Part shown: positions 35,287 to 45,624 of the stretch, one piece after another | Numbering within the stretch: position 1 is the first letter of the stretch | How the letters are laid out: each line of letters opens with the position of its first letter | Source: Bremerella volcania | GTDB taxonomy: Bacteria; Planctomycetota; Planctomycetia; Pirellulales; Pirellulaceae | Direction: 5' to 3' | Assembly: GCF_007748115.1 (NCBI RefSeq) | Contig: NZ_CP036289.1 | Location: forward strand, 1,116,001 to 1,180,000 | DNA: 64,000 bases | Position numbers and translations under genes: made by a program | Notes under the pieces: model-generated | Database searches by the model: none | The model's input: only the letters and a program-made list of their open reading frames with translations | What the model was told of the DNA's origin: nothing

Positions 35287-35766
35287 ATGTCTCAGATTCG
35301 CAATTCGCTCGCAGCGCGACTCTCCCCTTGGTTCAAGGCTACCTGGGTGCGAATTGCTGCGCTGGCAGCGTTTGTTTTCCTGGTCGGCTGCGGCACGCCT
35401 TATCCTCAGAAAGAACGGGCCGCCAAGGACATGCCCGACGCTTTGGTACCCGTTGAGGTCGACCTGGGGAAATTTGAGTGCACCATCCCCAATGACAAGA
35501 CGAACAGCACCATCCAGATCGACTTCCACGCATTCGCCAAGATGCCGAGGTATAAATCTCAGGAACTCGAGCCACTCCTAGAGTCGCATCAGAGTCGCTT
35601 TCGGCATGACGTTTTATTGCGGGTACGAAAGTTCGATCGTCCCACACTCAACGATCCCGACCTGGCCCAATTGCGAGAGGCCCTGCTGGCCGCAGTTGGT
35701 GAGGTCCTCAAGGAAAACAAGATTGAAATGGTTGGCTTCTACCATTTTCAATTCCTGGAAGAATAA
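35287..35766 (+). CDS. FliL-like lipoprotein C
   Basis: A 159-residue protein starting at the ATG at 35287, with a signal whose lipobox is FLVGC. The mature part starts with VEVDLGKFECTI and continues RHDVLLRVRKFDRPTLNDPDL, then a helix and the strand YHFQFLEE. It is divergent from A and B over 238 bases, which presumably hold promoters for both sides. Similar length, lipidation and motif order suggest the three are paralogues. Confidence 0.62.
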   Translation: MSQIRNSLAARLSPWFKATWVRIAALAAFVFLVGCGTPYPQKERAAKDMPDALVPVEVDLGKFECTIPNDKTNSTIQIDFHAFAKMPRYKSQELEPLLESHQSRFRHDVLLRVRKFDRPTLNDPDLAQLREALLAAVGEVLKENKIEMVGFYHFQFLEE

Positions 35767-35783
35767 CGCCGCCAGCTGACCAT

Positions 35784-35810
35784 AAAAAAGGGACTCGCAG
35801 TGCGAATCCC
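35784..35810 (-). terminator. Terminator downstream of scpB
   Basis: GGGACTCGC (35790-35798) pairs with GCGAATCCC (35802-35810), with one G-U pair when read leftwards, followed by six T on the minus strand. It lies about 45 bases past the scpB stop. Confidence 0.7.
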
Positions 35811-35856
35811 CTATAAGCTTTGGTCAGGGGGAAGAAGCCCCCAGGACAACGGGAGA

Positions 35857-37002
35857 TTACTCCTCTTCGTCGTCGCCCCAGTCGTCTTCTTCATCGTCGT
35901 CGTCGAAGTCGTCTTCTTCGTCGTCTTCGTCTTCCCAATCGTCGTCGTCTTCGACTTCTTCCCAGTCGTTCTCTTCGTCGTCCGACTCGTCAAGGTCGTC
36001 TTCGTCTTCGAACTCTTCATCGTCTTCGAAGTCTTCGTCCCAGTCCTCATCGTAATCGTCTTCTTCGTCGTCATCCTCGTCTTCATCTTCATCGGGGACT
36101 TCGTCGTCGTAGCCGTCGTCGTCTTCGTAGAGTTCGTCTTCTTCGTCTTCGATCGGAGGGGCTTGGGCCGACGGCTGTGCCGGGCTCAAGAGGGCCGTGG
36201 CGGCTCCCTCGGCGACCAGGTCGTCGTTATCGATGGCAGGGCTTTGTGGGGCAAGTGTGATCGTCACCGATGTCTCCTTTTGATCGTCAACCTGACTGGC
36301 CGCAGACGTGTCGGTCTCGGCTTCGAATCGTCGAAACTCATCTTTTCGGGGCAAATCTTCCAGGGACCGAAATCCGAACGTTCGCAGGAAGGCGGGCGAA
36401 GTCGCATACAGGAAAGGTCGTCCCAGTTCCTCGCTTCTTCCTTTGATCTGGACTAAATCCCGATCCATTAACTGACGAATTATTTCGCCGCAGTTTACTC
36501 CGCGAATCGCCTCGACGTCGGCCCGCAGGACCGGTTGTCGGTAAGCGATGATCGCTAGCGTTTCCATGGCCGGCGTCGATAACCGCGTGGGGTCGTCTCC
36601 GCCAACGACTCGCCGAACCCAGTCGGCAAATTTTCCCCGAGTCAGCAGTTGGTAACCGCCAGCCAGCTCTTCCACGCGGAACGCTCGGTTAGCCGCGTCG
36701 TAAAGCTTATTCAGGGAACGCACTAGTGTACGGGCTTCGGTTCCATCCGCCAAGTTGGCAAGCTGGGCCAATTTACGGGAAGTTAGCGGTTGTTTGGCAA
36801 GGAACAAAATGGTCTCTAACCGCTGCATCCGACGGTTCCGTACAACCGGACCTTTGGCCTTTTTCGGCTGTCGTTGCCGTTTTCTTCGGTAAACTCGGGT
36901 AAGAATCTTGCGAGCATTTCCAGAACTGCTTGCGCAAGAAGTGCCTGGACCCCAAGGACGGGCCGTATGCCGGTTCACAAAATGGGAGTTCCGATGCCGC
37001 AA
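35857..37002 (-). CDS. scpB: ScpB-like SMC partner with very acidic C-terminal tail
   Basis: Winged-helix segregation protein ScpB, which binds ScpA and SMC in the condensin complex. The core is clear (LETILFLAKQPLTSRKLAQL, then TLAIIAYRQPVLRADVEAIRG and LYATSPAFLRTFGF). A linker is followed by about 100 residues composed almost only of Asp and Glu with scattered Trp, Tyr, Phe and Gly, and no Lys or Arg. The start is uncertain: the frame opens at a TTG at 37002 and a conservative ATG lies at 36828. A basic stretch between them may be real. The repetitive tcgtcttcg DNA at 35860-36150 is just the acidic codons. Confidence 0.82.
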   Translation of the reverse strand: MRHRNSHFVNRHTARPWGPGTSCASSSGNARKILTRVYRRKRQRQPKKAKGPVVRNRRMQRLETILFLAKQPLTSRKLAQLANLADGTEARTLVRSLNKLYDAANRAFRVEELAGGYQLLTRGKFADWVRRVVGGDDPTRLSTPAMETLAIIAYRQPVLRADVEAIRGVNCGEIIRQLMDRDLVQIKGRSEELGRPFLYATSPAFLRTFGFRSLEDLPRKDEFRRFEAETDTSAASQVDDQKETSVTITLAPQSPAIDNDDLVAEGAATALLSPAQPSAQAPPIEDEEDELYEDDDGYDDEVPDEDEDEDDDEEDDYDEDWDEDFEDDEEFEDEDDLDESDDEENDWEEVEDDDDWEDEDDEEDDFDDDDEEDDWGDDEEE

Positions 37003-37157
37003 CTAGGAATGCCCTACGAAGAAAACTACCACAGAGTCCTACTTTCTAGCGGAACGCGGGCAAAGGTCAAATGGTGATAGCAGTTTGGCAGAAAGATGTT
37101 ACTGAAAACTGGGCGAGCCTTGCGGGGCTTGGCTTTGCGTACTCGTCGTAGGCAGCC

Positions 37158-38279
37158 TTACTGCAGCACCGGCAATTCGTTGGGTTTGCGTTCAGGCCGC
37201 TGCGGCGTCTCTGCTTCGTCGAAACGCTGATCTGTATCCAAGTCGCCGAGAGGGCGGTTCTGCTTGGGTGCCCCAAACAGAGTCAGCCTGGCCGTTTTCA
37301 CCAGTCCGCTCAGTGAAGAGAAAGTTGCATCGACGGCGCTCGGTTCGTAACCGCTATGGACCATGCAGTTGGCGCACTTGGGGTTGCCGCTTTGGGTGCC
37401 GTAGTTGTCCCACTCGACCTCTTCCAATAGCTCGGCAAACGTTTGCGTGTGCCCTTCGTCGACCAGGTAACATGGCTTCTGCCAGCCGAAGATGTTGTAG
37501 GTAGGGTTTCCCCACGGAGTGCACTCGAGGTCGTAGTTCCCTTTGAGGAACTCAACAAACAGCGGGCTTTGATTGAACTGCCAGGCCTTCTTCGGAGCGG
37601 ACAAAATCTCGCGAAACAGGCGATACGTTTGATTTCGCTTGAGGAAGTGATCCTGATCGGGGGCCTTCTCGTAGCTGTAGCCTGGGGAAAGCATCATCCC
37701 TTCGACGCCGAGTTCCATCATCTCGTCGAAGAAGCCGCGAATCCGTTCCGGTTGGGCTCCATCGAACAGCGTAGTGTTGGTCGTGACGCGGAAGCCTTGC
37801 TTGAGGGCCGCTTTGATCGCGCTGACGGCGATGTCGTACGTTCCTTCCCGGCAGACGGCGTGGTCGTGTTCTTCACGCGGGCCGTCCATGTGAACCGAAA
37901 AGGTAAGGTACTTGCTCGGCGTGAACTGCGAGAGCGCCTTCTCGAGCTTCAGCGCGTTCGTGCAGAGATAGATGTACTTCTTACGCTTAATCAGTCCCTC
38001 GACGATCTCCGGCATTTGCGGGTGCAGCAGAGGTTCGCCGCCTGGGATGCTGACGATGGGGGCTCCGCACTCATCGACTGCCTGAAAGCACTGCTCAGGG
38101 GTGAGCTGTTTACGGAGGATCTCGACCGGGAACTGAATCTTGCCGCAGCCGGCACAGGCCAGGTTACAGCGGAAGAGTGGTTCGAGCATCAGGACCAGCG
38201 GGTAACGCTTGCGGCCGAGAAGCTTTTGTTTGAGGACGTACGACGCGACGGTCCACATTTGCGAGATTGGGACACTCAT
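37158..38279 (-). CDS. hpnH: Adenosyl-hopane synthase HpnH (radical SAM)
   Basis: A 373-residue radical SAM enzyme with [14 protein letters not shown], the HpnH form of the CxxxCxxC cluster site, and [11 protein letters not shown] for SAM contact. HpnH joins the 5-prime-deoxyadenosyl group to diploptene, the first step of C35 hopanoid side-chain building. Its ATG overlaps the stop of the squalene-hopene cyclase by 4 bases (ATGA), so product and user are translated together. The C-terminal 40 residues are Pro/Arg/Glu-rich and look dispensable. The start upstream of 38279 is not needed. Confidence 0.92.
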   Translation of the reverse strand: MSVPISQMWTVASYVLKQKLLGRKRYPLVLMLEPLFRCNLACAGCGKIQFPVEILRKQLTPEQCFQAVDECGAPIVSIPGGEPLLHPQMPEIVEGLIKRKKYIYLCTNALKLEKALSQFTPSKYLTFSVHMDGPREEHDHAVCREGTYDIAVSAIKAALKQGFRVTTNTTLFDGAQPERIRGFFDEMMELGVEGMMLSPGYSYEKAPDQDHFLKRNQTYRLFREILSAPKKAWQFNQSPLFVEFLKGNYDLECTPWGNPTYNIFGWQKPCYLVDEGHTQTFAELLEEVEWDNYGTQSGNPKCANCMVHSGYEPSAVDATFSSLSGLVKTARLTLFGAPKQNRPLGDLDTDQRFDEAETPQRPERKPNELPVLQ

Positions 38280-40387
38280 CGCGATCCTTCTTTCGTTTCG
38301 CTCGATTTTTTGGCCCACGTGGCCAAGGCCAGCAGTGGGAAGTAGATGCGGTAATAGTGGTAGCGGAGATAGAAGACCTGGGGGAAACCGGTGCCGGTGT
38401 AAGGCTCTTCGTCCCAGGTACCGTCTTCCTTCTGCGTCGAAAGGAGATAGCTGATCCCCCGGCGAACGGCATCGCTATCTTCATGGCCAGCAGCCATCAG
38501 GCCCAACAGCGCCCAGGCCGTCTGCGATGGCGTGGGCGTGCCGATTCCTTTGAGGTTGGGGTTCTCGTAGCTGTCGCACGTTTCGCCCCAGGCACCGGAC
38601 TGCTGCTGGGTGTCGATCAGCCACTGGGCTCCACGCTGGACGGCCTCGTCGTCGGTTGGAATCCCTACCGCGGTCAGTCCTACCAGACACTGCCAGGTGC
38701 CATAGACGTAGTTGACCCCCCAGCGGCCAAACCATGATCCATCTTCGTACTGATTGTCGCGGATGTAGGTAATCGCTTTGCGAACCACGTCCCCCAGCTT
38801 GCCGCGGCTGTTTTGGTTCACGCCGAGCAGACCGTACGCCTCAATCACGCGGGCCGATAAGTCTGGCCAGCTTGGATCGATCATGGCGTTGTGATCGGCG
38901 AAGGGGACCTTACACAGAAACTCGGCGTCGTTGTTCTTATCGAAGGCGCCCCAGCCGCCGTCGTGGTTCTGCATCTCGGCGCTCCAGGCCAGGGCCCTTT
39001 TGGTGGCACCGGAGACCTTATCGAGCAGCACGGCCTGACTGACGGCATCGTCGGCCGAAACCTTGTTCGAGGTGGTGACGATCGTGGTGTTTTCCCACGA
39101 TTGACCAGGGTGCACTTCCAACGAAACGCCGCACTCGGCCAGTTGCTCCTGCAGGGCCATCAAGGCCATCGCGGTATCGTCGAGATCGGGATAGAACTCG
39201 TTGTTGAATTCGAAGTACCAGCCGCCAGGCTCGCAGCGGACGTTGTTGGTCCAGTCCCCTTGGTCGCGAACTTCCTTGGAAAGCATCCAGTCGATCGCTT
39301 TCCGCATTCTTGGTTCGTCGGCTCCATGGCGAGCAGCTGCCAAGGCACGCAATGTGATGGTCGTATCCCAGACGGGGCTCTTGCACGGCTGAATGCGTGT
39401 CGTGCCGGCCTCTTCATCGTGAAGCATCAGCTTGTCGATCTCGTCCCAGCAGTACCTTACCGCTTGGTGGTCGTCGTCGTAGCCGAGAGCCTTGAAAGCG
39501 ACGATGCTCCAAAGGATCGGCGGGAAAATCGCCCCCAGGCCGTCACTCTTGGGCATGCGATCGAGGATCCACTTTTCGCACAGCTTGAGTGCACGTGATC
39601 GCAGGGGACGAAGTCGCAGCTTTTCGATTTTCTTCAAACAACGATCGGCCGTGCGAAAGAAACGATCCCACGTGAATAAACCCTTCGCTTTTTCCTGGCC
39701 AGGGCAGCGAAGTTCTGGCCACTGGTGGGGCTGCTTGATAAACAGTTCTTTGATCGAGCATTCTTCCGAGCGATCGACGACCGGTCGCAATGCCCAGCAG
39801 ATCGCCAGGGGAATGAAGATCGTGCGCGACCAACTGCTCATGCGGTAAATGTTCAGCGGGAACCAACTGGGCAGCAGGATCATTTCCGGCGGAATGGCTG
39901 GGCAGATCTCCATGGGGATCTGACCCAATAAGGCCAGGTACAGCCGAGTGAAGCTGTTCACGGCGTCGGCACCGCCCGCTTGCAGGATGGCATCCCGGGC
40001 TTTGATCATATAGTCGGCCGATGCCTTGTGGCCGGTGAGCTTCAGGGCGAAGTATGCCTTGACGCTCGAACTGATGTCGATCTTGGCTTCCGGGTACTGA
40101 GCCCAGGTGCCGTCTTCACGCTGTTGCTCAAGGAGCTTCTTAGAGAGACGCTGGGCGACGTCCGATTGTTCGCGGCCAGCCCACGCCAGCAGCAAAAGGT
40201 ACTCACTTTGAAGGATCGAGTCCCCTTCGAGTTCGGCACACCAATACCCTTCGGTGGCTTGCTGGGAGAGTAGCCAGTTCGAGGTGCGCTCCATGGCAGT
40301 TGAAAGCGTAGGAGCGTTGCCGACGCGCTGCGCGGCGTCTCCATCGGGTCGCCGATCTCGGGCGAGTGAGGAGGATCCATCCATCAT
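38276..40387 (-). CDS. shc (hpnF): Squalene-hopene cyclase
   Basis: A 703-residue class II triterpene cyclase that folds squalene to hopene at the cytoplasmic membrane. The proton-donor motif is YPDLDDTA (Asp401, 403, 404). Many QW repeats are visible, such as [17 protein letters not shown] and [11 protein letters not shown]. Length and order match the HpnF family. The Leu between the first two Asp replaces the more common Val. It is coupled to hpnH by a 4-base overlap. A more divergent homologue is encoded at 16576-18462. Confidence 0.94.
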   Translation of the reverse strand: MMDGSSSLARDRRPDGDAAQRVGNAPTLSTAMERTSNWLLSQQATEGYWCAELEGDSILQSEYLLLLAWAGREQSDVAQRLSKKLLEQQREDGTWAQYPEAKIDISSSVKAYFALKLTGHKASADYMIKARDAILQAGGADAVNSFTRLYLALLGQIPMEICPAIPPEMILLPSWFPLNIYRMSSWSRTIFIPLAICWALRPVVDRSEECSIKELFIKQPHQWPELRCPGQEKAKGLFTWDRFFRTADRCLKKIEKLRLRPLRSRALKLCEKWILDRMPKSDGLGAIFPPILWSIVAFKALGYDDDHQAVRYCWDEIDKLMLHDEEAGTTRIQPCKSPVWDTTITLRALAAARHGADEPRMRKAIDWMLSKEVRDQGDWTNNVRCEPGGWYFEFNNEFYPDLDDTAMALMALQEQLAECGVSLEVHPGQSWENTTIVTTSNKVSADDAVSQAVLLDKVSGATKRALAWSAEMQNHDGGWGAFDKNNDAEFLCKVPFADHNAMIDPSWPDLSARVIEAYGLLGVNQNSRGKLGDVVRKAITYIRDNQYEDGSWFGRWGVNYVYGTWQCLVGLTAVGIPTDDEAVQRGAQWLIDTQQQSGAWGETCDSYENPNLKGIGTPTPSQTAWALLGLMAAGHEDSDAVRRGISYLLSTQKEDGTWDEEPYTGTGFPQVFYLRYHYYRIYFPLLALATWAKKSSETKEGSR

Positions 40388-40473
40388 GGCTAATTCATCA
40401 CGGACTAAGGGGGAAGAATCAGTTCGTCCAAGCCTTCAGCCTATGCCAGAATGACAATCGGAGCAAGCCAGAC

Positions 40474-42648
40474 CTACGGGCCGCTGGCCGGTAGAACACG
40501 ATAAATGACGACCGTGGGGTTCTCTGGATTGCCCAATTGATACTCGGTTGGCTCCAGAACGCCCTGACTTTCCATTTGCGCAAACAAATCTCGGGTGACG
40601 TCACTCGGAAAGCCATAATTCCCGGGACTACGGAATCGCTCGATTTCGCCCCAGTGTACATAGATCCAAGCGATGTTGGCTTCTGCTAAATGAGCCTGGC
40701 GCTCTTCTTTGGTCATATTGACCAATTGCGTCATGGTCGAGTCGTTGAAGCAGGTGTGATAGAAGACCGGAGGCTGTAAGTAAAAAAGTGCCGCATCTCC
40801 CGTTACTAGGACGGCATCGCCTGGGGCGACGTTCTCATTCAAATAAGCGATTGCCCCGGAAGTGTGAGATTTTGCCAGCGCATCGAGCGAAACGAAGATT
40901 CGCGGATCGAGCTTGATCGACTGCGTTTGATTCACCAGCATCAGCGCGGCGAAGAGACTCAGCCCCAGCCAAATGCGCAATGCCACTCGTCCCGCTATAA
41001 ACGGAGCAATCTTCTGAGCTCCGATGCCAGCCAGCAGGCAACCCAACGGAATCGCCGGGATGAGAAATCGTTCCAGACGATGCGAAAGCCCCCACCACAC
41101 AATCCAGCACGTGGCCAACAGAATCACCAAAGGGATGACCAGCTTTCGACTGGGGGAGAAGAGCCCGCAGATGGCCAGGGGAACAATCGCCAGCCCTGCC
41201 CAGGGGCTACGGCCAAAGGGCGTCATGATTCCACTTGCGAGTTGGCTCATGGAATAGCGATTGCCATCCGCATTGATCGGAACCTGGTGGGCTCGATTCC
41301 ACTGCTCGATTTGATCTTCCGAGCGAACGTCGGTTGGGAATACATTTCCAGCCAAAGGAAAGACAGGGTTACCGGTATCGATCGTGTTGCGGATCAGCCA
41401 AGGTGAAATGACCATGGTAACCGCAACCACATGCATCAGCAGCAGACGCCAGTCGCGACCAGCCGCAAACACCCAGAACGCAAAGACCGGCAGCACCACG
41501 ACCAGCAGGGCAGGGTACTTCACACTGAACGCCATACCGGCCATCAGACCCGAGAGAATTGCCAGCCCGTCGCGGTGACCTTCTTTCTGTGGGTCATTCA
41601 GGACGATCAGTACCGGGTAGGCCGCCGCCAGGGTGAAGAACGCCCAGACCCCGTCGACCAGCCCGGTTCCACTTTGATAGGTCAGCCAAGGAACCGCAAT
41701 TGCCGCAACAGCCGCGGCGCGACCACCCCACACTCCCATCAAACGTTTCCCGGCTCCATAGAGAAGCCCAGCCGTCAGCAGCGTAAACAGACCGATGATC
41801 AACTTGCCCACTAAGGCCCCGGTCAGCCAGGCCTGTTTGCCAGTCAGAACGACCATCGGCAGCAAGGCCCACATTTCCGCACCCATCGGCATGCCGCTGT
41901 AAACATTATTGGGCAGCACGCGGATCTGGCCGATGATGTGCCACTCTTTGGGCACCAGCAGGTGATATTCCAGTACGTCGTATTCATATGGGGGCAGAAT
42001 CGAAACGCCAATGATGAACAAACACAATGGAGCCGCAGCCAACAGCCACCACCACGATTCTCCCTCGGGCTGCTCCGTTTTGGGGTCTTCGAGTTCCACT
42101 TCCCTTTCGCGTGGTGCGAAGAGTTGCTTCTTCCAGGCAGCCCCAAGCGCGACGAAAAGAATGGCCAGCGAAAGGACCATGGCAAGCGGTCGATCTAGCA
42201 GACCGCACATCCCCAGCACGGCGGTTGCCCACGAGACGATCGTCAGCCCGATCGCTAGCCGCATGACGATACCATCGACGCGGCCAAAGAAATCGAGCAG
42301 TTTCAGGCGGACTAGCAGGAATTCACCCAGGGCGTAGCTGAACAGCAGCATCACCGCCGTGATGAGTATCACCCCGAGTCGATCCAGCAGACCCAGTGGC
42401 ATTTCCCCCCCGCCAAACCACAAGCTGATACTTTCCGGCAGCAACAGAAGACCAGTCTGCACCAGCATGCCACGCGTGGGCAGATAGGCCGTTTCCCCTG
42501 GCTGAGGTGCCGGCCATGGCATGGGAACGGAGAGGTACCACAGGGCGTAAACGATCGCTCCAACGATGAAAATCCATACGCACAGCGGTGCTTCCCAAGG
42601 AGAGGAAGCGTCTTTCGGCATTCGTTCAGGGCGTTTTTTGCGTGACAC
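40474..42648 (-). CDS. GT39/PMT-like polytopic membrane glycosyltransferase
   Basis: A 724-residue protein with at least ten membrane helices and a C-terminal soluble domain of about 150 residues. An acidic loop, PPYEYDVLEYHLLVPKEWH, after an early helix resembles the catalytic loop of dolichyl- or polyprenyl-phosphate sugar transferases (GT39/GT83, ArnT-like). The donor would be a polyprenyl-phosphate sugar and the acceptor is unknown. It lies upstream of the cyclase across 86 bases in the same direction, so transcriptional linkage with hopanoid genes is possible. Confidence 0.7.
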   Translation of the reverse strand: MSRKKRPERMPKDASSPWEAPLCVWIFIVGAIVYALWYLSVPMPWPAPQPGETAYLPTRGMLVQTGLLLLPESISLWFGGGEMPLGLLDRLGVILITAVMLLFSYALGEFLLVRLKLLDFFGRVDGIVMRLAIGLTIVSWATAVLGMCGLLDRPLAMVLSLAILFVALGAAWKKQLFAPREREVELEDPKTEQPEGESWWWLLAAAPLCLFIIGVSILPPYEYDVLEYHLLVPKEWHIIGQIRVLPNNVYSGMPMGAEMWALLPMVVLTGKQAWLTGALVGKLIIGLFTLLTAGLLYGAGKRLMGVWGGRAAAVAAIAVPWLTYQSGTGLVDGVWAFFTLAAAYPVLIVLNDPQKEGHRDGLAILSGLMAGMAFSVKYPALLVVVLPVFAFWVFAAGRDWRLLLMHVVAVTMVISPWLIRNTIDTGNPVFPLAGNVFPTDVRSEDQIEQWNRAHQVPINADGNRYSMSQLASGIMTPFGRSPWAGLAIVPLAICGLFSPSRKLVIPLVILLATCWIVWWGLSHRLERFLIPAIPLGCLLAGIGAQKIAPFIAGRVALRIWLGLSLFAALMLVNQTQSIKLDPRIFVSLDALAKSHTSGAIAYLNENVAPGDAVLVTGDAALFYLQPPVFYHTCFNDSTMTQLVNMTKEERQAHLAEANIAWIYVHWGEIERFRSPGNYGFPSDVTRDLFAQMESQGVLEPTEYQLGNPENPTVVIYRVLPASGP

Positions 42649-42799
42649 CGGGCGATTGGCTTTGATGGGCTGACGTGGCTGCTTGGGGCGACTATGCTAA
42701 GCTTCTTGAATCAGTATTTACCTACACCAAGCATGGCCCGTAAATTCTAACGGGTTTCCTACCACCTCGCCTAACCCCCGTGCCGCTGGGATAGAATTC

Positions 42800-43828
42800 A
42801 TGGCCGCCTCCCCATCGCGACTTTCCGGAATCTTCACCCCCAATATCGTTCCCCTGGATACTCATGGTGATATTCACGAGGCCGAACTGCGGCGCTACGT
42901 CGACTGGTTGATCGAAAAGGGAGTTCACGGGCTCTATCCCAACGGCTCGACCGGTGAGTTCCTGCGATTCACCGTGGAAGAGCGTCGCCGGATCATCGCG
43001 ATCATCGCCGATCAAACCCGAGGGCGCGTCCCGATCCTCGCCGGTGCCGCTGAAGCCAACGTCAAGGAAACACTCAAAGCGTGCGAAGCCTACCACGAGA
43101 TGGGCTGCCGCGCAGTGGCGATCGTTTCGCCGTTTTACTACAAGCTGAGCCCCTCGGCCGTATACGCCTACTTCAAGGAAATCGGCGACAATACACCCAT
43201 CGACGTGACGCTATACAACATTCCGATGTTCGCCTCGCCGATCGACGTGCCAACCGTTCGCCGCCTGGCCGAAGAGTGCCCGCGGGTTGTGGCGATCAAG
43301 GATTCGTCTGGCGACTTGCCACACATGATGCGAATGATTTCGGCCGTTCGTCCCGTGCGTCCTGACTTCAGTTTCATGACCGGCTGGGATGCGGCCCTGA
43401 TGCCCATGCTGCTGATCGGTTGCGATGGCGGTACCAATGCGACCAGCGGCGTCGTTCCGGAGATCACGCGCCGTCTGTACGACCTGACGCTGCTGGGACG
43501 AATCGACGAAGCCCGCGACCTGCAGTACCGGCTGCTGACGCTTTTCGACGCAATGATCCAGAACTGCGAGTTCCCCGAAGGTTTCCGCGCCGCACTCGCA
43601 CTGCGCGGCTTCAAGCCTGGTAGCGGCCGCCAGCCGCAATCCCCCAGCCAGAAGTTGGAAGTGGAGATCCTCCGCAAGGAACTGCAGTGCCTGCTCTCGG
43701 CCGAAGGCTTCGTGAACGAGCCGGTGGGTGGCTGCCCGGCCGGTCAAACCTCGGCCAATCCCGACGACGTGGCACGCATTGTTGCCGGTGTTGTGGAAGA
43801 ACTGCGACGTTTGGGACTGGCGACGTAG
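42800..43828 (+). CDS. DapA/NanA-family aldolase
   Basis: A 342-residue TIM-barrel protein of the dihydrodipicolinate synthase family. It has [11 protein letters not shown] for pyruvate binding, the Tyr in LYNIP and the Schiff-base Lys in [10 protein letters not shown]. The C-terminal 60 residues extend beyond the usual 290-300 residue enzymes. Members include DapA, N-acetylneuraminate lyase and keto-deoxy sugar aldolases. With no lysine genes adjacent, the substrate is unclear. It is divergent from the GT39-like gene. Confidence 0.85.
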   Translation: MAASPSRLSGIFTPNIVPLDTHGDIHEAELRRYVDWLIEKGVHGLYPNGSTGEFLRFTVEERRRIIAIIADQTRGRVPILAGAAEANVKETLKACEAYHEMGCRAVAIVSPFYYKLSPSAVYAYFKEIGDNTPIDVTLYNIPMFASPIDVPTVRRLAEECPRVVAIKDSSGDLPHMMRMISAVRPVRPDFSFMTGWDAALMPMLLIGCDGGTNATSGVVPEITRRLYDLTLLGRIDEARDLQYRLLTLFDAMIQNCEFPEGFRAALALRGFKPGSGRQPQSPSQKLEVEILRKELQCLLSAEGFVNEPVGGCPAGQTSANPDDVARIVAGVVEELRRLGLAT

Positions 43829-43905
43829 TGGTTGATTAGCCTGCGTTTGGGATGCCTGTATCGCTGCCCCTCTCTGAACATCTTCTTTTCGTTGAGGATT
43901 GGTTC

Positions 43906-44700
43906 GTGAGTTCGATAACCAGAAGAGCAAGTTTGGAAATGGTGTACGCAACATCGTGGAAATGGCTTGGGTGCGGCTTCTGTTGCCTTATTGGGCTGGT
44001 AGCCGGCACATCATGTAGTCCGCCACAGGCCCGCCCGACGATCCAGGATGTGAGGCAAGCACTCAACGACGGTGATGAAGATCGAGTCGAAGAGATCCTT
44101 TCTGCTTACCTTGCCGAGCATCCCGATAGCGTGGAAGCACTTCGGGGTCGGGGTGGCATGTACGCCGTGTTGGGCGAAATGGATCAAGCATTGGAAGATC
44201 TGAACCGAGCGTTGAAGATTGCCCCGGATGATGGCGTTGCCTTGAACAATCGAGCTCTTGTATTCAAGGAGATGAACCGCAAGGATGAGGCCATCGCAGA
44301 TTACGAAAAGGCCATTGTCTGCGGTTTTGACGAAGCCAGCTTGCGCAACAATCTTGCCATTCTTTACTCTTCAACCGACAGGAAACAGAAAGCGGTTGAA
44401 CACTATGGGGAAGCGATTCGCTTTGATCCCTCGGACGTCGTATTCTATCTGAACCGTGGCGCGTGCCTGGTAGACCTGGGAGAAATCGACCCAGGAATCG
44501 CGGACTTTACCTCGGCCATTACTTTGGCTCCAAATGATTATCGGGCTTACGCGTTGCGATACAACGCCTACGTTGAAAAGGGGGAGTTGGACAAAGCGCG
44601 ACCCGACGGAGAGAAGGCTCATCAACTAAACCCCGATTGGAAGATGTGGGCGAGTGCCGATCCTTCTTCTGCCGACAACACGCAAATTCAGGAAGACTGA
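43906..44700 (+). CDS. Secreted or membrane-anchored TPR protein
   Basis: A 264-residue protein with an N-terminal hydrophobic segment (CGFCCLIGLVAGTSC) that could be a signal peptide or weak lipobox. About five TPR units follow, for example LEDLNRALKIAPDDGVALNNRA and AVEHYGEAIRFDPSDVVFYLNRG. TPR arrays bind other proteins. The GTG at 43906 with GAGG upstream is my preferred start; ATG 43939 and an earlier ATG at 43852 are alternatives. No partner is evident. Confidence 0.75.
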   Translation: MSSITRRASLEMVYATSWKWLGCGFCCLIGLVAGTSCSPPQARPTIQDVRQALNDGDEDRVEEILSAYLAEHPDSVEALRGRGGMYAVLGEMDQALEDLNRALKIAPDDGVALNNRALVFKEMNRKDEAIADYEKAIVCGFDEASLRNNLAILYSSTDRKQKAVEHYGEAIRFDPSDVVFYLNRGACLVDLGEIDPGIADFTSAITLAPNDYRAYALRYNAYVEKGELDKARPDGEKAHQLNPDWKMWASADPSSADNTQIQED

Positions 44701-44764
44701 CTGGTAAAAAGGACGGGGTTCTATTCTCCTCCTCAACAAGCTCTCTTCAAAACGCGTCAAGAAA

Positions 44765-44795
44765 CAAAAAAGGGCGTTCCACTCTGGGAACGCCC
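44765..44795 (-). terminator. Terminator between converging TPR and secreted-protein genes
   Basis: GGGCGTTCC (44772-44780) and GGAACGCCC (44787-44795) form a perfect 9-bp stem. Leftwards it is followed by a T-run, serving the gene at 44821-45624. Its position between two converging genes would allow use from both sides. Confidence 0.85.
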
Positions 44796-44820
44796 CTTCG
44801 CCCTCCTGGGATTTGGGTCG

Positions 44821-45624
44821 TTAGGGGAGGATGTACCGCAGGCTGTTGCGGATCGGTTGGCCTTCGGTATAAACCTTCGGCTGGCCTAAGAGGCCACGTC
44901 CGACGTACGAGTTGTCGTTCATCGGGATGATCGGCAACACAGGCCGGAACGTCGTGCGGTCGACCGGGTACACGGCGGCATTAGGAACCGGGACTGGGCC
45001 AGTCACGATGGGTGTCTGAATCACCGGTGGGTTGTTGTAAGCGATCGTCGTGACAGGACGATTGACGACAACCGGGGTGCCAATAGTGGTCACGGGAGCC
45101 GAATACGTTGCCGGGGCCGTGTACTGAACTCGCTGCACGCCGTTGTTAATCGAGTGCCACGGGTTCGGGTTTACCGGTTCGACGTAATAGGAAGTTTGCG
45201 TCTGGTAGGCGGGATACTCGACGCGGCGAACTTCCTGCTGGATTGGCTGCGGGTTGTCATAGATCACGGTGCGGGGCTCATTGGAGTACTGCACGACGGT
45301 CTGTTGCGGCTGGCTCTCGACGACGGTGCGCGAAGGTGTTTCGACCGGCTGACCGACGTACGTTCGCAGAACGGTTTCCTGCTGGTTGATCGGCGTGATG
45401 GCCGAGGCACGCTGCACGGTGGACGAAGGATCGGCGGTGCCGTTGGAGGACGAAAGCTCGATCGCTCCGGGATCTTTCAAATCACCAGGAGCCGCCAAGC
45501 GGGTCAGGGGGCGGTCTTCGTTGTAGGTGGCGTCGACCCATTTGATCGTCGGTTCATCCTGCGCGTAAAGCAGGGCGGGGGCCGCAAACATAACGCAGGC
45601 GGCAAGCGTGGTCTTCCTGAACAT
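44821..45624 (-). CDS. Secreted Pro/Thr/Val-rich low-complexity protein
   Basis: A 267-residue protein with a clear signal peptide (MFRKTTLAACVMFAAPALLYAQ). The mature sequence is rich in Pro, Val, Thr, Gln and Tyr with loose VQYS/RTVVE/QPQQ patterns and no Cys, typical of extended extracellular or cell-surface proteins. There is no recognised domain. It ends in a slightly better-ordered segment (NSYVGRGLLGQPKVYTEGQ). It has its own terminator. Confidence 0.75.
   Translation of the reverse strand: MFRKTTLAACVMFAAPALLYAQDEPTIKWVDATYNEDRPLTRLAAPGDLKDPGAIELSSSNGTADPSSTVQRASAITPINQQETVLRTYVGQPVETPSRTVVESQPQQTVVQYSNEPRTVIYDNPQPIQQEVRRVEYPAYQTQTSYYVEPVNPNPWHSINNGVQRVQYTAPATYSAPVTTIGTPVVVNRPVTTIAYNNPPVIQTPIVTGPVPVPNAAVYPVDRTTFRPVLPIIPMNDNSYVGRGLLGQPKVYTEGQPIRNSLRYILP

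Noticed and set aside
35860-36150. Tandem tcgtcttcg-like repeats resembling a microsatellite or CRISPR-like array
   Set aside because: They are the codons of the Asp/Glu tail of ScpB in frame, with irregular period and no spacers.
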